A stretch of 7,435 nucleotides of DNA from Chloroflexota bacterium (GTDB lineage Bacteria > Chloroflexota > Anaerolineae > Aggregatilineales > Phototrophicaceae): assembly GCA_003242205.1 (NCBI GenBank), contig QGUR01000232.1, forward strand, positions 1 to 7,435, written 5' to 3'. The position numbers and the translations under genes were made by a program. Of the stretch, positions 1-6,137 are shown in pieces. Positions within the stretch are counted from its first letter, which is position 1. Each line of letters starts with the position of its first letter. Under the pieces are notes generated by a model. That model was not told the origin of the DNA, did no database searches, and saw only the letters and a program-made list of their open reading frames with translations.

Positions 1-408
1 CCTTTTCGGCGGAGGGTTAGATTTTTTTTAGGAACAGATTGGCAACCAACCCTCGGATATGCGGTTGATGCCTGGATTTTTGTGTTGCGCGGCGATTTCG
101 AGAGCGCACGCTTGACGCTCGATGCTGCCCGCGCCGTGCGTAATTACGATCAAGAGGAAGCCTGGGCGTGGCTGGTAGAGAGCCGGCTTGAAGCGGCGCT
201 GGGCAATTCAACCGGCGCTCAGGCGGCGCTTGAACGGGCACAGGCATTGGTTGCCGCCGAAGAAGAGATGGACTACCGAACGGGAGAGAACTGGCATCAT
301 GTTCAGTTTCTCCGCCTGGCAGCGCGAAAACAGTTCCTTCCACAGGTCGGCTACAGCATTATCAGCCCCTTACTTCGCTACGTGCTGACGGAGATATCAG
401 ACCTTTAG
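1..408 (+). CDS. C-terminal part of a TPR-like repeat protein (5'-truncated by window)
   Basis: The frame is open from the first base to the TAG at 406-408 (135 codons), so the true start probably lies outside the window; a GTG at 82 is the first internal start-like codon. The visible part is alpha-helical and alanine-rich. Two helix-turn-helix units fit the tetratricopeptide repeat pattern: about residues 20-45 (Tyr20, Gly31, Ala36) and 52-84 (Gly68, Ala73, Ala76, Ala80). TPR proteins are protein-protein interaction scaffolds, often attached to membrane enzymes. The last 25 residues, around FLPQVGYS, do not follow the repeat and may cap the domain. The first nine residues (PFRRRV and so on), just before and across a T8 run at 22-29, look less protein-like than what follows, so a sequencing slip or window-edge junk cannot be excluded. 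No function can be assigned from this fragment; location beside glycosyltransferase genes is the only context. Confidence 0.6.
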   Translation, partial: PFRRRVRFFLGTDWQPTLGYAVDAWIFVLRGDFESARLTLDAARAVRNYDQEEAWAWLVESRLEAALGNSTGAQAALERAQALVAAEEEMDYRTGENWHHVQFLRLAARKQFLPQVGYSIISPLLRYVLTEISDL

Positions 409-474
409 GCGCGGATTCATTACGGTTTTGCACGCCATTCGTCGCATACGATTGAATAGCGTTAGCTTTGGCCT

Positions 475-478
475 GGAG
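475..478 (+). promoter_or_regulatory. Ribosome binding site of the 485 gene
   Basis: GGAG lies six bases before the ATG at 485 and fixes that start. The gap between the upstream stop (408) and this gene is only 76 bases. I see no convincing -35/-10 pair or terminator in it, so the gene may be read through from upstream. Confidence 0.6.
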
Positions 479-484
479 TGCTGA

Positions 485-1927
485 ATGCGGCGACTGACAA
501 TTGAACGCACGGCGACAATCGTGCTGTTCCTGTTGCTGTTTGCGCTGGCGACGCGAACGCCAGTTGACACCGACATCTGGTGGCACCTGCGTAGCGGTGA
601 GCACACGCTGGCTCATGGCATGATCCATACGGATCCGTTTTCGTGGACGAAAGCAGGCGAGCCGTGGGTCAACCATAGCTGGGGTTCGCAGGTTCTGTTG
701 TATGCCGTGTGGTCTCTGGGCGGCAACGCCGGACTGGCGCTTTTCACCGCTTTGCTGGCGACTGCGGGTATGGCGGTGCTTTTTCGCATTAGCGCAGGTA
801 ATGCCTACCTGCGTGGGGTTGCTGTTGTGCTGGGGGCGGCAGCGGCGGCCGTTTTCTGGTCGCCCCGGCCCCAGATGCTGTCATTCTTTTTCAGCGCGGT
901 CATCATTTTTTTGCTCTATACGTACAAGCGGCGTGGTATTGATCGCCTCTGGCTCATCCCTCCTGTAATGGCGCTGTGGGGCAACCTGCATGCTGGATTT
1001 TCGATCGGCTTCATTTTTCTGCTCGGCGGGATTGCAGGTGAAACACTGGGGCGTCTCTTCGGCGGTGAGCACGCGCTTCCATGGTCGGGCATCCGCAAGC
1101 TGGTACTGGTGACACTGGTTTCGGCGCTGGCGCTGCTTCTGAACCCATATGGATTGGAAATATTGGCGGTCCCGTTCCAGACGGTCAGTATTGGCGCGCT
1201 GCAGGATTACATTCAGGAATGGAGCTCGCCGGACTTTCACCAGCGACAGACGTGGCCTTTTGTGGCGTTGATGATCGCGCTCTATGGCGCAGCCGGGGCA
1301 AGTGGAAGACGGCTTGACTGGACGGATTTTCTACTGACGTCCGGCACGGCTTTCATGGCGTTGCTTGCCGGGCGCAATATCGCTGTTTTTGCGGTGGTGG
1401 CGACGCCTGTTCTCACTTACTATCTCGATGCGGCGCTGGAAGAACGCGGCTGGACAGTGCATACGATGCGCTTTGTCAGCCCGTTGCAGGTCCGGATCAA
1501 TGTGGCGATCATCGCTCTGGTCGCCATTGGCGCGGCGGCTAAAATCGCGGTCGCGCTTAATCCGTCCTTGATAGCCGAAGCGCAGGCTGCCGTTTTGCCG
1601 GTTGAAGCAGCTCGCTCGCTGGAGGGGCAATCCGGCCCCATGTTTAACAGCTATAACTGGGGCGGTTACCTCATGTTTTCCCTGCCACAGCTTCCAGTCT
1701 ACGTGGATGGACGAACTGACCTCTACGGCGACGCGTTTTTGACCGAATATCTGAAGACTGCTACCGCCGGAGATGGTTGGCGCGCGCGCCTGGCGGAGCA
1801 GGGTGTGCGGCTGGTGATCGTCGAAGCGGCCAGCGGTCTGGGCCGGGCGTTGCGAGATGAGCCGGGATGGTCGCTTCTGTATCAGGACGATCTAGCGGTG
1901 GTTTTCGTCCGGGAGGAGGCGGCATGA
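485..1927 (+). CDS. GT-C-type polytopic membrane protein, putative glycosyltransferase
   Basis: A 480-residue integral membrane protein with a cytoplasmic start, a first membrane helix (about 10-23) and then a periplasmic-type loop with the acidic signature DTDIWWHLRSGE (28-39). DPFSWTKAGEPWVNHSWG (50-67) follows. This arrangement, acidic residues just after helix 1, is typical of GT-C glycosyltransferases that use polyprenyl-phosphate-sugar donors. Further hydrophobic helices lie at about 83-100, 110-125, 131-146, 156-182, 204-220, 257-270, 283-311 and 338-357. Other landmarks are WSPRPQM (125), WGNLHAGF (165), NPYG (220) and AGRNIAVFA (295). The end (about 360-480) is a soluble domain with FNSYNWGGYL (387) and VYVDGRTDLYG (405), a pairing I recognise from a common bacterial membrane family usually annotated only as hypothetical or glycosyltransferase-like. 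Start is ATG with GGAG upstream. Its TGA overlaps the ATG of the stub that follows. The GT-C class is fairly sure; activity and substrate are inference. Confidence 0.8.
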   Translation: MRRLTIERTATIVLFLLLFALATRTPVDTDIWWHLRSGEHTLAHGMIHTDPFSWTKAGEPWVNHSWGSQVLLYAVWSLGGNAGLALFTALLATAGMAVLFRISAGNAYLRGVAVVLGAAAAAVFWSPRPQMLSFFFSAVIIFLLYTYKRRGIDRLWLIPPVMALWGNLHAGFSIGFIFLLGGIAGETLGRLFGGEHALPWSGIRKLVLVTLVSALALLLNPYGLEILAVPFQTVSIGALQDYIQEWSSPDFHQRQTWPFVALMIALYGAAGASGRRLDWTDFLLTSGTAFMALLAGRNIAVFAVVATPVLTYYLDAALEERGWTVHTMRFVSPLQVRINVAIIALVAIGAAAKIAVALNPSLIAEAQAAVLPVEAARSLEGQSGPMFNSYNWGGYLMFSLPQLPVYVDGRTDLYGDAFLTEYLKTATAGDGWRARLAEQGVRLVIVEAASGLGRALRDEPGWSLLYQDDLAVVFVREEAA

Positions 1928-1974
1928 CTGCTCGTGAGCGCAGCCTGCTGATTGTGATGGCCTTTGTCGAATAA
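1924..1974 (+). pseudogene. 16-codon stub, possible remnant of a membrane glycosyltransferase gene
   Basis: An ATG overlaps the preceding stop as ATGA, the classic translational-coupling arrangement, and reads MTARERSLLIVMAFVE before TAA. A short charged start running into a hydrophobic stretch is how the neighbouring GT-C genes begin (compare RRGDLLFGLLAFVIA near the start of the 2348 gene, which shares an AFV alignment). It ends where a first membrane helix should continue. I infer the head of a lost or displaced operon gene. It could equally be a chance ATGA with a short open frame; no upstream Shine-Dalgarno beyond the coupling is needed or seen. Confidence 0.35.
1934..1947 (+). repeat. 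14-bp direct repeat, copy 1 (copy 2 at 2239-2252)
   Basis: GTGAGCGCAGCCTG occurs identically at 1934-1947, inside the stub, and at 2239-2252, inside the start of the minus-strand small gene. The copies are 305 bases apart and bracket most of the inserted small-gene region. The match stops exactly at 14 bases. It may mark a recombination that brought in the small gene, or be coincidence. Confidence 0.4.
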
Positions 1975-2003
1975 CCATTGGGGTGGCCGGCCGTTTGCTA
2001 AGA

Positions 2004-2261
2004 CTACATAACGTACCTTGCCCACGGCAGGTTTATAAGCGGAGTGTTGGCGACATGTTCGACAATCGTGTCGTCGCAGCCATAGACGATCGGTTTGCCC
2101 GGCCCGGGCGCAACGAGAACGACAGGCCGGCAGAAGTAGGTGTTCTCAAGTTCACGAATATAGGCCGCGGCTTGCCGGTCGTTCGACAGCACATATCTGT
2201 TCACCCAGACAATGACAATATCATGGTCACGAAATCGGGTGAGCGCAGCCTGTATTTCCAT
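2004..2261 (-). CDS. Small orphan alpha/beta protein, unknown function
   Basis: Encodes 85 residues, soluble, with no signal peptide or membrane helix. The pattern suggests a compact alpha/beta fold: strand DIVIVWV (14-20), helix about 27-41, strand RPVVLVA (45-51), glycine/proline turn APGPGKP, strand PIVYG (57-61), helix about 63-71, and a C-terminal LPWARYVM. I do not recognise a family. Three things argue that it is real although it opposes its neighbours: it reads as balanced protein with hydrophobic strands while the opposite frame (1983-2276) does not; AAAGGG lies seven bases before its ATG; and a good -35/-10 pair with 17-base spacing lies upstream. It is convergent with the stub and the 485 gene and divergent from the 2348 gene. 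A LexA-box-like palindrome at 2279-2290 lies in its predicted leader, so damage-inducible or otherwise repressor-controlled expression is plausible. Function is unknown. Confidence 0.65.
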   Translation of the reverse strand: MEIQAALTRFRDHDIVIVWVNRYVLSNDRQAAAYIRELENTYFCRPVVLVAPGPGKPIVYGCDDTIVEHVANTPLINLPWARYVM

Positions 2262-2268
2262 AACCCTA

Positions 2269-2274
2269 CCCTTT
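2269..2274 (-). promoter_or_regulatory. Ribosome binding site of the small minus-strand gene
   Basis: Read on the minus strand, AAAGGG sits seven bases upstream of the ATG at 2261. A second AGGG only two bases from the ATG is too close to be used. This supports the ATG start. Confidence 0.5.
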
Positions 2275-2278
2275 GATA

Positions 2279-2290
2279 GAACATATGTTC
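2279..2290. promoter_or_regulatory. Perfect 12-bp palindrome, LexA (SOS) box-like operator
   Basis: GAACATATGTTC is its own reverse complement. Read on the minus strand with one flanking base each side it is CGAACATATGTTCT, which matches 13 of 14 positions of the Bacillus-type LexA consensus CGAACRNRYGTTYC and keeps the CGAAC-N4-GTTC core shared with actinobacterial boxes. It lies at about +5 to +16 of the predicted minus-strand transcript and 57 bases before the GTG of the divergent 2348 gene, a suitable place for repression. A different dimeric repressor with a GAAC/GTTC half-site could also bind it. That LexA of this organism uses this box is inference. Confidence 0.5.
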
Positions 2291-2300
2291 GTATTTGTTC

Positions 2301-2329
2301 ATCATAATCAAAATGAATTTGTGAGTCAA
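2301..2329 (-). promoter_or_regulatory. Sigma70-type promoter of the small minus-strand gene
   Basis: On the minus strand, TTGACT (2329-2324, 5 of 6 to consensus) and TATGAT (2306-2301, 5 of 6) are separated by exactly 17 bases in an AT-rich stretch. The predicted start is the A at 2294, giving a 33-base leader that holds the palindrome and the ribosome binding site. This is the best promoter in the window. Confidence 0.6.
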
Positions 2330-2337
2330 CAGGTATT

Positions 2338-2341
2338 GAGG
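2338..2341 (+). promoter_or_regulatory. Ribosome binding site that sets the GTG start at 2348
   Basis: GAGG lies six bases before GTG 2348. The earlier in-frame candidates, TTG 2273, ATG 2285 and GTG 2321, have no Shine-Dalgarno sequence and would place the minus-gene promoter and operator inside the coding region. Confidence 0.6.
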
Positions 2342-2347
2342 CAGTCT

Positions 2348-3958
2348 GTGTCTAACCCGAATCCAAGAGCATACGAAGCGCCAGAAAGGGCAGATAACAG
2401 CCTGAGACGTGGCGACCTGCTCTTCGGCTTACTGGCGTTCGTCATCGCGGTTCTCGTGACGCGCGGCCTGATCGAGCGACCGGGATATACCGACGCTTAC
2501 TATCATTTCAACGCGGCTCACCGGCTAGTCACAGGCGAGGGCCTAACCGATCCTTACCTCTGGACGTATATCGGCGCGCCTGCCTCCTTTCCTGCGCCTT
2601 CGCATCGTTACTGGATGCCGCTCACGTCGCTCATTGCGGCGGCCGGGATGGCGGCTACTGGCCGGGCTAGTGATTATGGCGCGGCCCAGTGGCCCTTTAC
2701 GCTGCTCTTTGCAGGAACAGCGCTGGTGGCCTATGGGCTTGGCTTGAAGCTCGGCGGCGGGCGGCGCTACGCCTGGCTGGCCGGGCTATTGGCGCTGTTC
2801 AGCGGCTTCTTCACGCGCTTCTGGGGGGCGACGGATACTTTCACGCCGTATGCGCTCATTGGGTCGTTATGCCTGCTGGCATTCGCGCAGGCAACCACAC
2901 ATGCAATCTCTGGCCCGCGCACCGCTCTCGGCTGGATGGCGCTGGGGGGCGTGTTTGCCGGATTGGCGCACCTCACGCGCGCGGACGGCGTCCTGCTGCT
3001 GCTTATAGGGTGGGGGGCCTGGTTATGGCCCGTACGGAAAACTGGCTTTTCATGGCGGCTTGGCGGGCTGGTAGCAGCAACTCTGACTTACCTGCTGGTC
3101 ATGGCTCCGTGGTTCGCCCGTAATCTCGCTTTGGAGGGTACACCGTTGCCTCTTGGCGGGACGCAGGGGATTTGGTTTACCGAGTATAACGATCTGTTCA
3201 GTTATCCCGCCGACGCCAGCGTGGAGCGATTTTTCAGCCAGGGAGGGATAGGGTTATTCCTGAAAACACGCTGGGAAGCGTTCTCAACAAACCTGATGAC
3301 GTTTATCGCCGTCGAAGGCATGGTTTTTCTCACACCTTTGATGCTGGTGGGTTTGTGGCAGCGGCGAACAGTTCCATTTCTCAGGCCATTCTGGCTGTAC
3401 GCGCTTGGGCTGCATCTTGCCATGACGGTGATTTTCCCGTATCCGGGAATGCGCGGCGGGTTGTTTCACTCGGCGGCGGCGCTGGTTCCCTGGTGGGCTG
3501 CGCTGGCTTCGGTCGGACTGGACGACGCAATTGACTGGATCGCTTCCCGGCGACGGCGTTGGAGGCCGGCAACGGCTCGACGTTTCTTTTCTGTGGCAAT
3601 GATCGTCTTTGCCCTCGTCTTCAGCCTGTGGATTGCAGCGCGAGGGCGGGTTGATAGTAGCATCCCTGCTCTGTATCGCGCGCTTGATGCTGTCTTGCCG
3701 GAAGACGCACGCGTAATGATCAATGATCCGGCAGAACTATACTATTTCACGGGGCGTGGCGGCGTTGTGCTGCCGAACGAGCCACCGGAAACCATTCTTG
3801 AGATTGCCCGGCGCTATAACGTGGATTATCTCCTGCTTGAGGGACCGGCTTCCATGACGAAACCGTTGTGGGCATTGTATGATGAGACGCCTGATTTTTT
3901 GGAGCCGCTGCCGTTTGATGCCCCCGACCCGGTAAGGTTATATGCGATTAAGACTTGA
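2348..3958 (+). CDS. GT-C glycosyltransferase (GT39/STT3-like), integral membrane
   Basis: With the GTG start chosen here the protein has 536 residues. A polar cytoplasmic tail (1-21) precedes helix 1 (about 23-40). The first outer loop carries GYTDAYYHFNAAHRL (46-60), in which Asp49 is the likely catalytic or metal-binding acid; DxYYH is reminiscent of STT3/AglB-type GT-C enzymes. TDPYLWTYIGAP (67-78) and PSHRYWMPLTS (84-94) follow, a combination seen in GT39-annotated proteins. Later helices lie at about 115-134, 141-156, 165-180, 195-208, 213-228, 239-255, 316-336, 348-364, 376-390 and 413-430. LTRADGVLLL (209) sits in the middle. The last 100 residues form a soluble domain with DPAELYYFTGR (460). 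The product probably transfers a sugar from a polyprenyl-phosphate donor outside the cytoplasm; acceptor unknown. Its end overlaps the next gene by 17 bases, so the two are translationally linked. The first 20 residues are unusually polar for the family, which fits a re-formed start beside the inserted small gene. Confidence 0.8.
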   Translation: MSNPNPRAYEAPERADNSLRRGDLLFGLLAFVIAVLVTRGLIERPGYTDAYYHFNAAHRLVTGEGLTDPYLWTYIGAPASFPAPSHRYWMPLTSLIAAAGMAATGRASDYGAAQWPFTLLFAGTALVAYGLGLKLGGGRRYAWLAGLLALFSGFFTRFWGATDTFTPYALIGSLCLLAFAQATTHAISGPRTALGWMALGGVFAGLAHLTRADGVLLLLIGWGAWLWPVRKTGFSWRLGGLVAATLTYLLVMAPWFARNLALEGTPLPLGGTQGIWFTEYNDLFSYPADASVERFFSQGGIGLFLKTRWEAFSTNLMTFIAVEGMVFLTPLMLVGLWQRRTVPFLRPFWLYALGLHLAMTVIFPYPGMRGGLFHSAAALVPWWAALASVGLDDAIDWIASRRRRWRPATARRFFSVAMIVFALVFSLWIAARGRVDSSIPALYRALDAVLPEDARVMINDPAELYYFTGRGGVVLPNEPPETILEIARRYNVDYLLLEGPASMTKPLWALYDETPDFLEPLPFDAPDPVRLYAIKT

Positions 3959-5486
3959 CAGGATCGACGCGGTATTGTGCCTAATCGCCGGTGGCATCGT
4001 TCTGCTGTACGTTGTCACTGCGGGAGGTGGCTATCCGCTCGACGATAGCTGGATTCACCAGACCTATGCGCGCAATCTGGCTACGACGGGACAATGGGCG
4101 TTCGTTCCGGGCGAACCGAGCGCGGCTTCCACGTCGCCGCTTTACACGCTACTGCTGGCGTTGGGATACGCAATCGGCCTGCCCGCGTCTGTATGGACAC
4201 ACGCTCTTGGCGCGTTGGCGCTGGCACTGACCGGCATGATTGGCAGGAGGATAGCGTGGCAATTGGCCCCTGACACGGCATATGCGCCCTTGCTTGCCGG
4301 GCTGGCGATTGTCTTGTCCTGGCATTTAATCTGGGCGGCGGCCTCCGGCATGGAGACCATGCTTTTCAGTCTGTGGGCGCTGGTGCTGGCGTGGCTGGGC
4401 TTGCGCTACGCAATGAATCCGCCTGGCCTGATAGTGGGAGGCATGGTGTTTGGCGTGGTAAGCGCCCTGATGGTAATCACGCGACCGGAAGGCGTTATAT
4501 TTGCGGCGTTTGCTGCAACCGGCCCGCTAATTGCCGCGTGGCAGCGAGGGATGCGGGTTGCGGCCGGCTGGGCTGTAATGGCTTTGCTGGCGTTTCTGAT
4601 CGGTATCGCACCGTATCTCTGGCTCAACTTGCATCTGACCGGCGGGCTGCTTCCTGATACCGCTGCCGCCAAGCAGGCGGAATATGCCCCCTTGCTGGCA
4701 CGGCCGTATGTTGAGCGTGTTGTGGAGATGCTGTTACCGCTGTCCGCAGGCGCGCAACTCCTGTTACTGCCCGGCGTATTCATGTTTGTCCTGAATCGCT
4801 TGAAAGTCGGGGCGATGCCTTCCAGGATCGCCGGGCTTGCGCCGCTGGCGGCTTCGCTGGCGTTGGTGTTGCTCTACGCCGCGCGCCTTCCCGTAGCTTA
4901 CCAACATGGCCGTTATGTCATGCCGGCGCTGCCGTATGTGTTGATTTGTGGTGTCATCGGGACGATCTGGCTGGTTGGACGAACCCGGCGTTCGTTGATC
5001 GCGCGCGTCGCAGGCCGGACGCTTGCCACTTCCATTGTTTTAGTCCTGTTCCTGTTTGCTGTGGTTGTCGGCCGCGACGCATATCGCCGGGATGTGCAGA
5101 TTATCAATGAGGAAATGGTGACGGCTGCGCATTGGATTGCCGCGAACATTCCGCCAGACGACCTGCTGGCCGTACACGATATTGGGGCCGTTGGTTATTT
5201 CGCCCCACGCCCTATTCTGGATCTTGCCGGTTTGGTCAGTCCGGAAGTCGTGCCGCTCATGGGACAGCCGGAGGCGCTCTGGTCGCTGATGGAGGCGCGT
5301 GGCGCGGCCTACTTGATGGCCTTTACGGATCAGATTCCGGGACGATCGCCGGATGATGGACGCCTCTGCCCGGTGTTCGTGACTGGTGGGCAAACAGCGC
5401 CCACGTTTGGCCAGTCGAATATGACCGTTTACGCGCTCGACTGGTCGGGCCGCCGGTGCTCGGGAGAGATGATGGAGACTGGCTAA
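3942..5486 (+). CDS. GT-C glycosyltransferase, integral membrane (arabinosyl/mannosyltransferase-like)
   Basis: A 514-residue membrane protein starting at ATG 3942, with AAGG four bases upstream and a 17-base overlap with the previous gene. Helix 1 (about 9-27) leads into YPLDDSWIHQTYARNL (31-46), where Asp34-Asp35 is the expected GT-C acidic pair. GEPSAASTSPLYTLLLALG (57-75) follows. This matches the DDAYI..RYARNL...NPGE...TSPL pattern of a large bacterial GT-C group often annotated as glycosyltransferase family 39 or arabinofuranosyltransferase-like. Other landmarks are ITRPEG (179), GGLLPDTAAAK (234-244, compare the LPNTxYAK motif of that group) and QHGRYVMPALP (321). The soluble end includes AVHDIGAVGYF (410) and LDLAGLVSPEV (426). 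Membrane helices fill about 85-375. It probably acts with the 2348 product on one surface glycan or lipid; the donor and acceptor cannot be read from sequence. The class is secure, the substrate is not. Confidence 0.8.
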   Translation: MRLRLDRIDAVLCLIAGGIVLLYVVTAGGGYPLDDSWIHQTYARNLATTGQWAFVPGEPSAASTSPLYTLLLALGYAIGLPASVWTHALGALALALTGMIGRRIAWQLAPDTAYAPLLAGLAIVLSWHLIWAAASGMETMLFSLWALVLAWLGLRYAMNPPGLIVGGMVFGVVSALMVITRPEGVIFAAFAATGPLIAAWQRGMRVAAGWAVMALLAFLIGIAPYLWLNLHLTGGLLPDTAAAKQAEYAPLLARPYVERVVEMLLPLSAGAQLLLLPGVFMFVLNRLKVGAMPSRIAGLAPLAASLALVLLYAARLPVAYQHGRYVMPALPYVLICGVIGTIWLVGRTRRSLIARVAGRTLATSIVLVLFLFAVVVGRDAYRRDVQIINEEMVTAAHWIAANIPPDDLLAVHDIGAVGYFAPRPILDLAGLVSPEVVPLMGQPEALWSLMEARGAAYLMAFTDQIPGRSPDDGRLCPVFVTGGQTAPTFGQSNMTVYALDWSGRRCSGEMMETG

Positions 5487-5501
5487 GGTACGTGAAAATC
5501 G

Positions 5502-5507
5502 TACAAT
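5502..5507 (+). promoter_or_regulatory. -10 element placed for a leaderless PspA-like transcript
   Basis: TACAAT (5 of 6 to TATAAT) ends six bases before the ATG at 5514, so transcription would start at the A of the start codon. No Shine-Dalgarno sequence lies in the 20 bases before that ATG, and no good -35 is visible (TGGCTA at 5480 is the nearest). A 5-bp inverted repeat, GTACG 5488-5492 with CGTAC 5500-5504, overlaps the element. Confidence 0.4.
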
Positions 5508-5513
5508 TGAACT

Positions 5514-6134
5514 ATGGACGACTTGTTCAGGAAACTTAATGTGCTGGTTCGCGCCAGCCTCAACGATATGCTGCATCTGCCAAAGCCGCGAACGGTCGAG
5601 CCGCGGCTGGGGCGCGACGTTGATCGCGAGATTGAAATGTTGCGCTTGCGCATCAATGAAGCTGTGGCTTATGAGGAACAACTGAAGACACGGCTGCGGC
5701 AGGTGAGCGAGGAAGTTCGCCGGTGGGATGCACAGGCCGATGAAGCCGTCAAGCGGGATGACGATGCGGGCGCGCGCTATGCCATTGAGCAGATGAAGCG
5801 GGCCGAGCAGCGTCGAACCATTGCTGAAAATGACCTGAAAACCCATCAACTGGTGACTCAGGAGTTGATCGCGCGCGTGAATATGCTTGAGGCCGCCGTT
5901 GCGGATGCCCGCCGCAACCAGGCCGCGCGGCAGGAAGCCGCAGCAGAGGTTCCTCCGCCATTGCGGCGTCTGGATGATGTTCTGCGCGATGCGCGTGAGC
6001 GGGTGGCCGCAATGGGCGATCTGCTGGCGGCCAAAGACGAGGTCAATCAGGCGGCGCCAGAGGGGCAGGTTCCCGACAGACAGGATATAGAAGATGATCT
6101 GGCGCAGCGCCGCCAGCGTCTAAGCAAGCGGTAG
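5514..6134 (+). CDS. PspA/IM30-like coiled-coil protein
   Basis: A 206-residue, highly charged, almost entirely helical protein with no cysteine and no membrane helix. The start DLFRKLNVLVRASLNDML (3-20) is an amphipathic helix like the membrane-binding helix of PspA/Vipp1. A long coiled coil (about 36-137) contains AVKRDDDAGARYAIEQMKRAEQ (78-99), which aligns in character with the PspA segment of small acidic and alanine residues before the ...ALxxKxxxE helix. A proline break (147-149) and a second helix (150-177) follow, then a charged tail ending LSKR. PspA-family proteins are ESCRT-III-like and protect or remodel the inner membrane under stress. The usual AEDPEK motif after helix 1 is absent (LPKPRTVEP instead), so this is a divergent member and its length is slightly below PspA (about 220). 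It starts 27 bases after the glycosyltransferase gene and ends three bases before the sensor gene, in the same frame. Confidence 0.65.
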   Translation: MDDLFRKLNVLVRASLNDMLHLPKPRTVEPRLGRDVDREIEMLRLRINEAVAYEEQLKTRLRQVSEEVRRWDAQADEAVKRDDDAGARYAIEQMKRAEQRRTIAENDLKTHQLVTQELIARVNMLEAAVADARRNQAARQEAAAEVPPPLRRLDDVLRDARERVAAMGDLLAAKDEVNQAAPEGQVPDRQDIEDDLAQRRQRLSKR

Positions 6135-6137
6135 AAG

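Noticed and set aside
12..54. GAGGGTT/AACCCTC inverted repeat near the left edge
   Set aside because: Only 7 bp with a loop of about 29 bases, inside an open frame; likely chance.
428..457. Possible promoter TTGCAC with TTGAAT (spacing 18) before the 485 gene
   Set aside because: The -10 is poor and the alternatives with better spacing are worse; not strong enough to call.
1779..1790. 12-bp palindrome GGCGCGCGCGCC
   Set aside because: Lies within the coding sequence for WRAR-L in a GC-rich gene; explained by composition and codon use.
1975..2003. GGCCGGCC palindrome between convergent gene ends, as a terminator
   Set aside because: No sufficient stem-loop and no T-run on either side.
1983..2276. 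Plus-strand 97-codon frame opposite the small minus-strand gene
   Set aside because: No ribosome binding site, polar low-complexity product, and it ends inside the regulatory region; the minus-strand frame has promoter, ribosome binding site and fold-like sequence.
5040..5849. Long minus-strand open frame (269 codons) across the end of the second GT-C gene and the start of the PspA-like gene
   Set aside because: It is antisense to two well-supported proteins, spans their junction, and its product has no recognisable motif or coherent helix/strand pattern.
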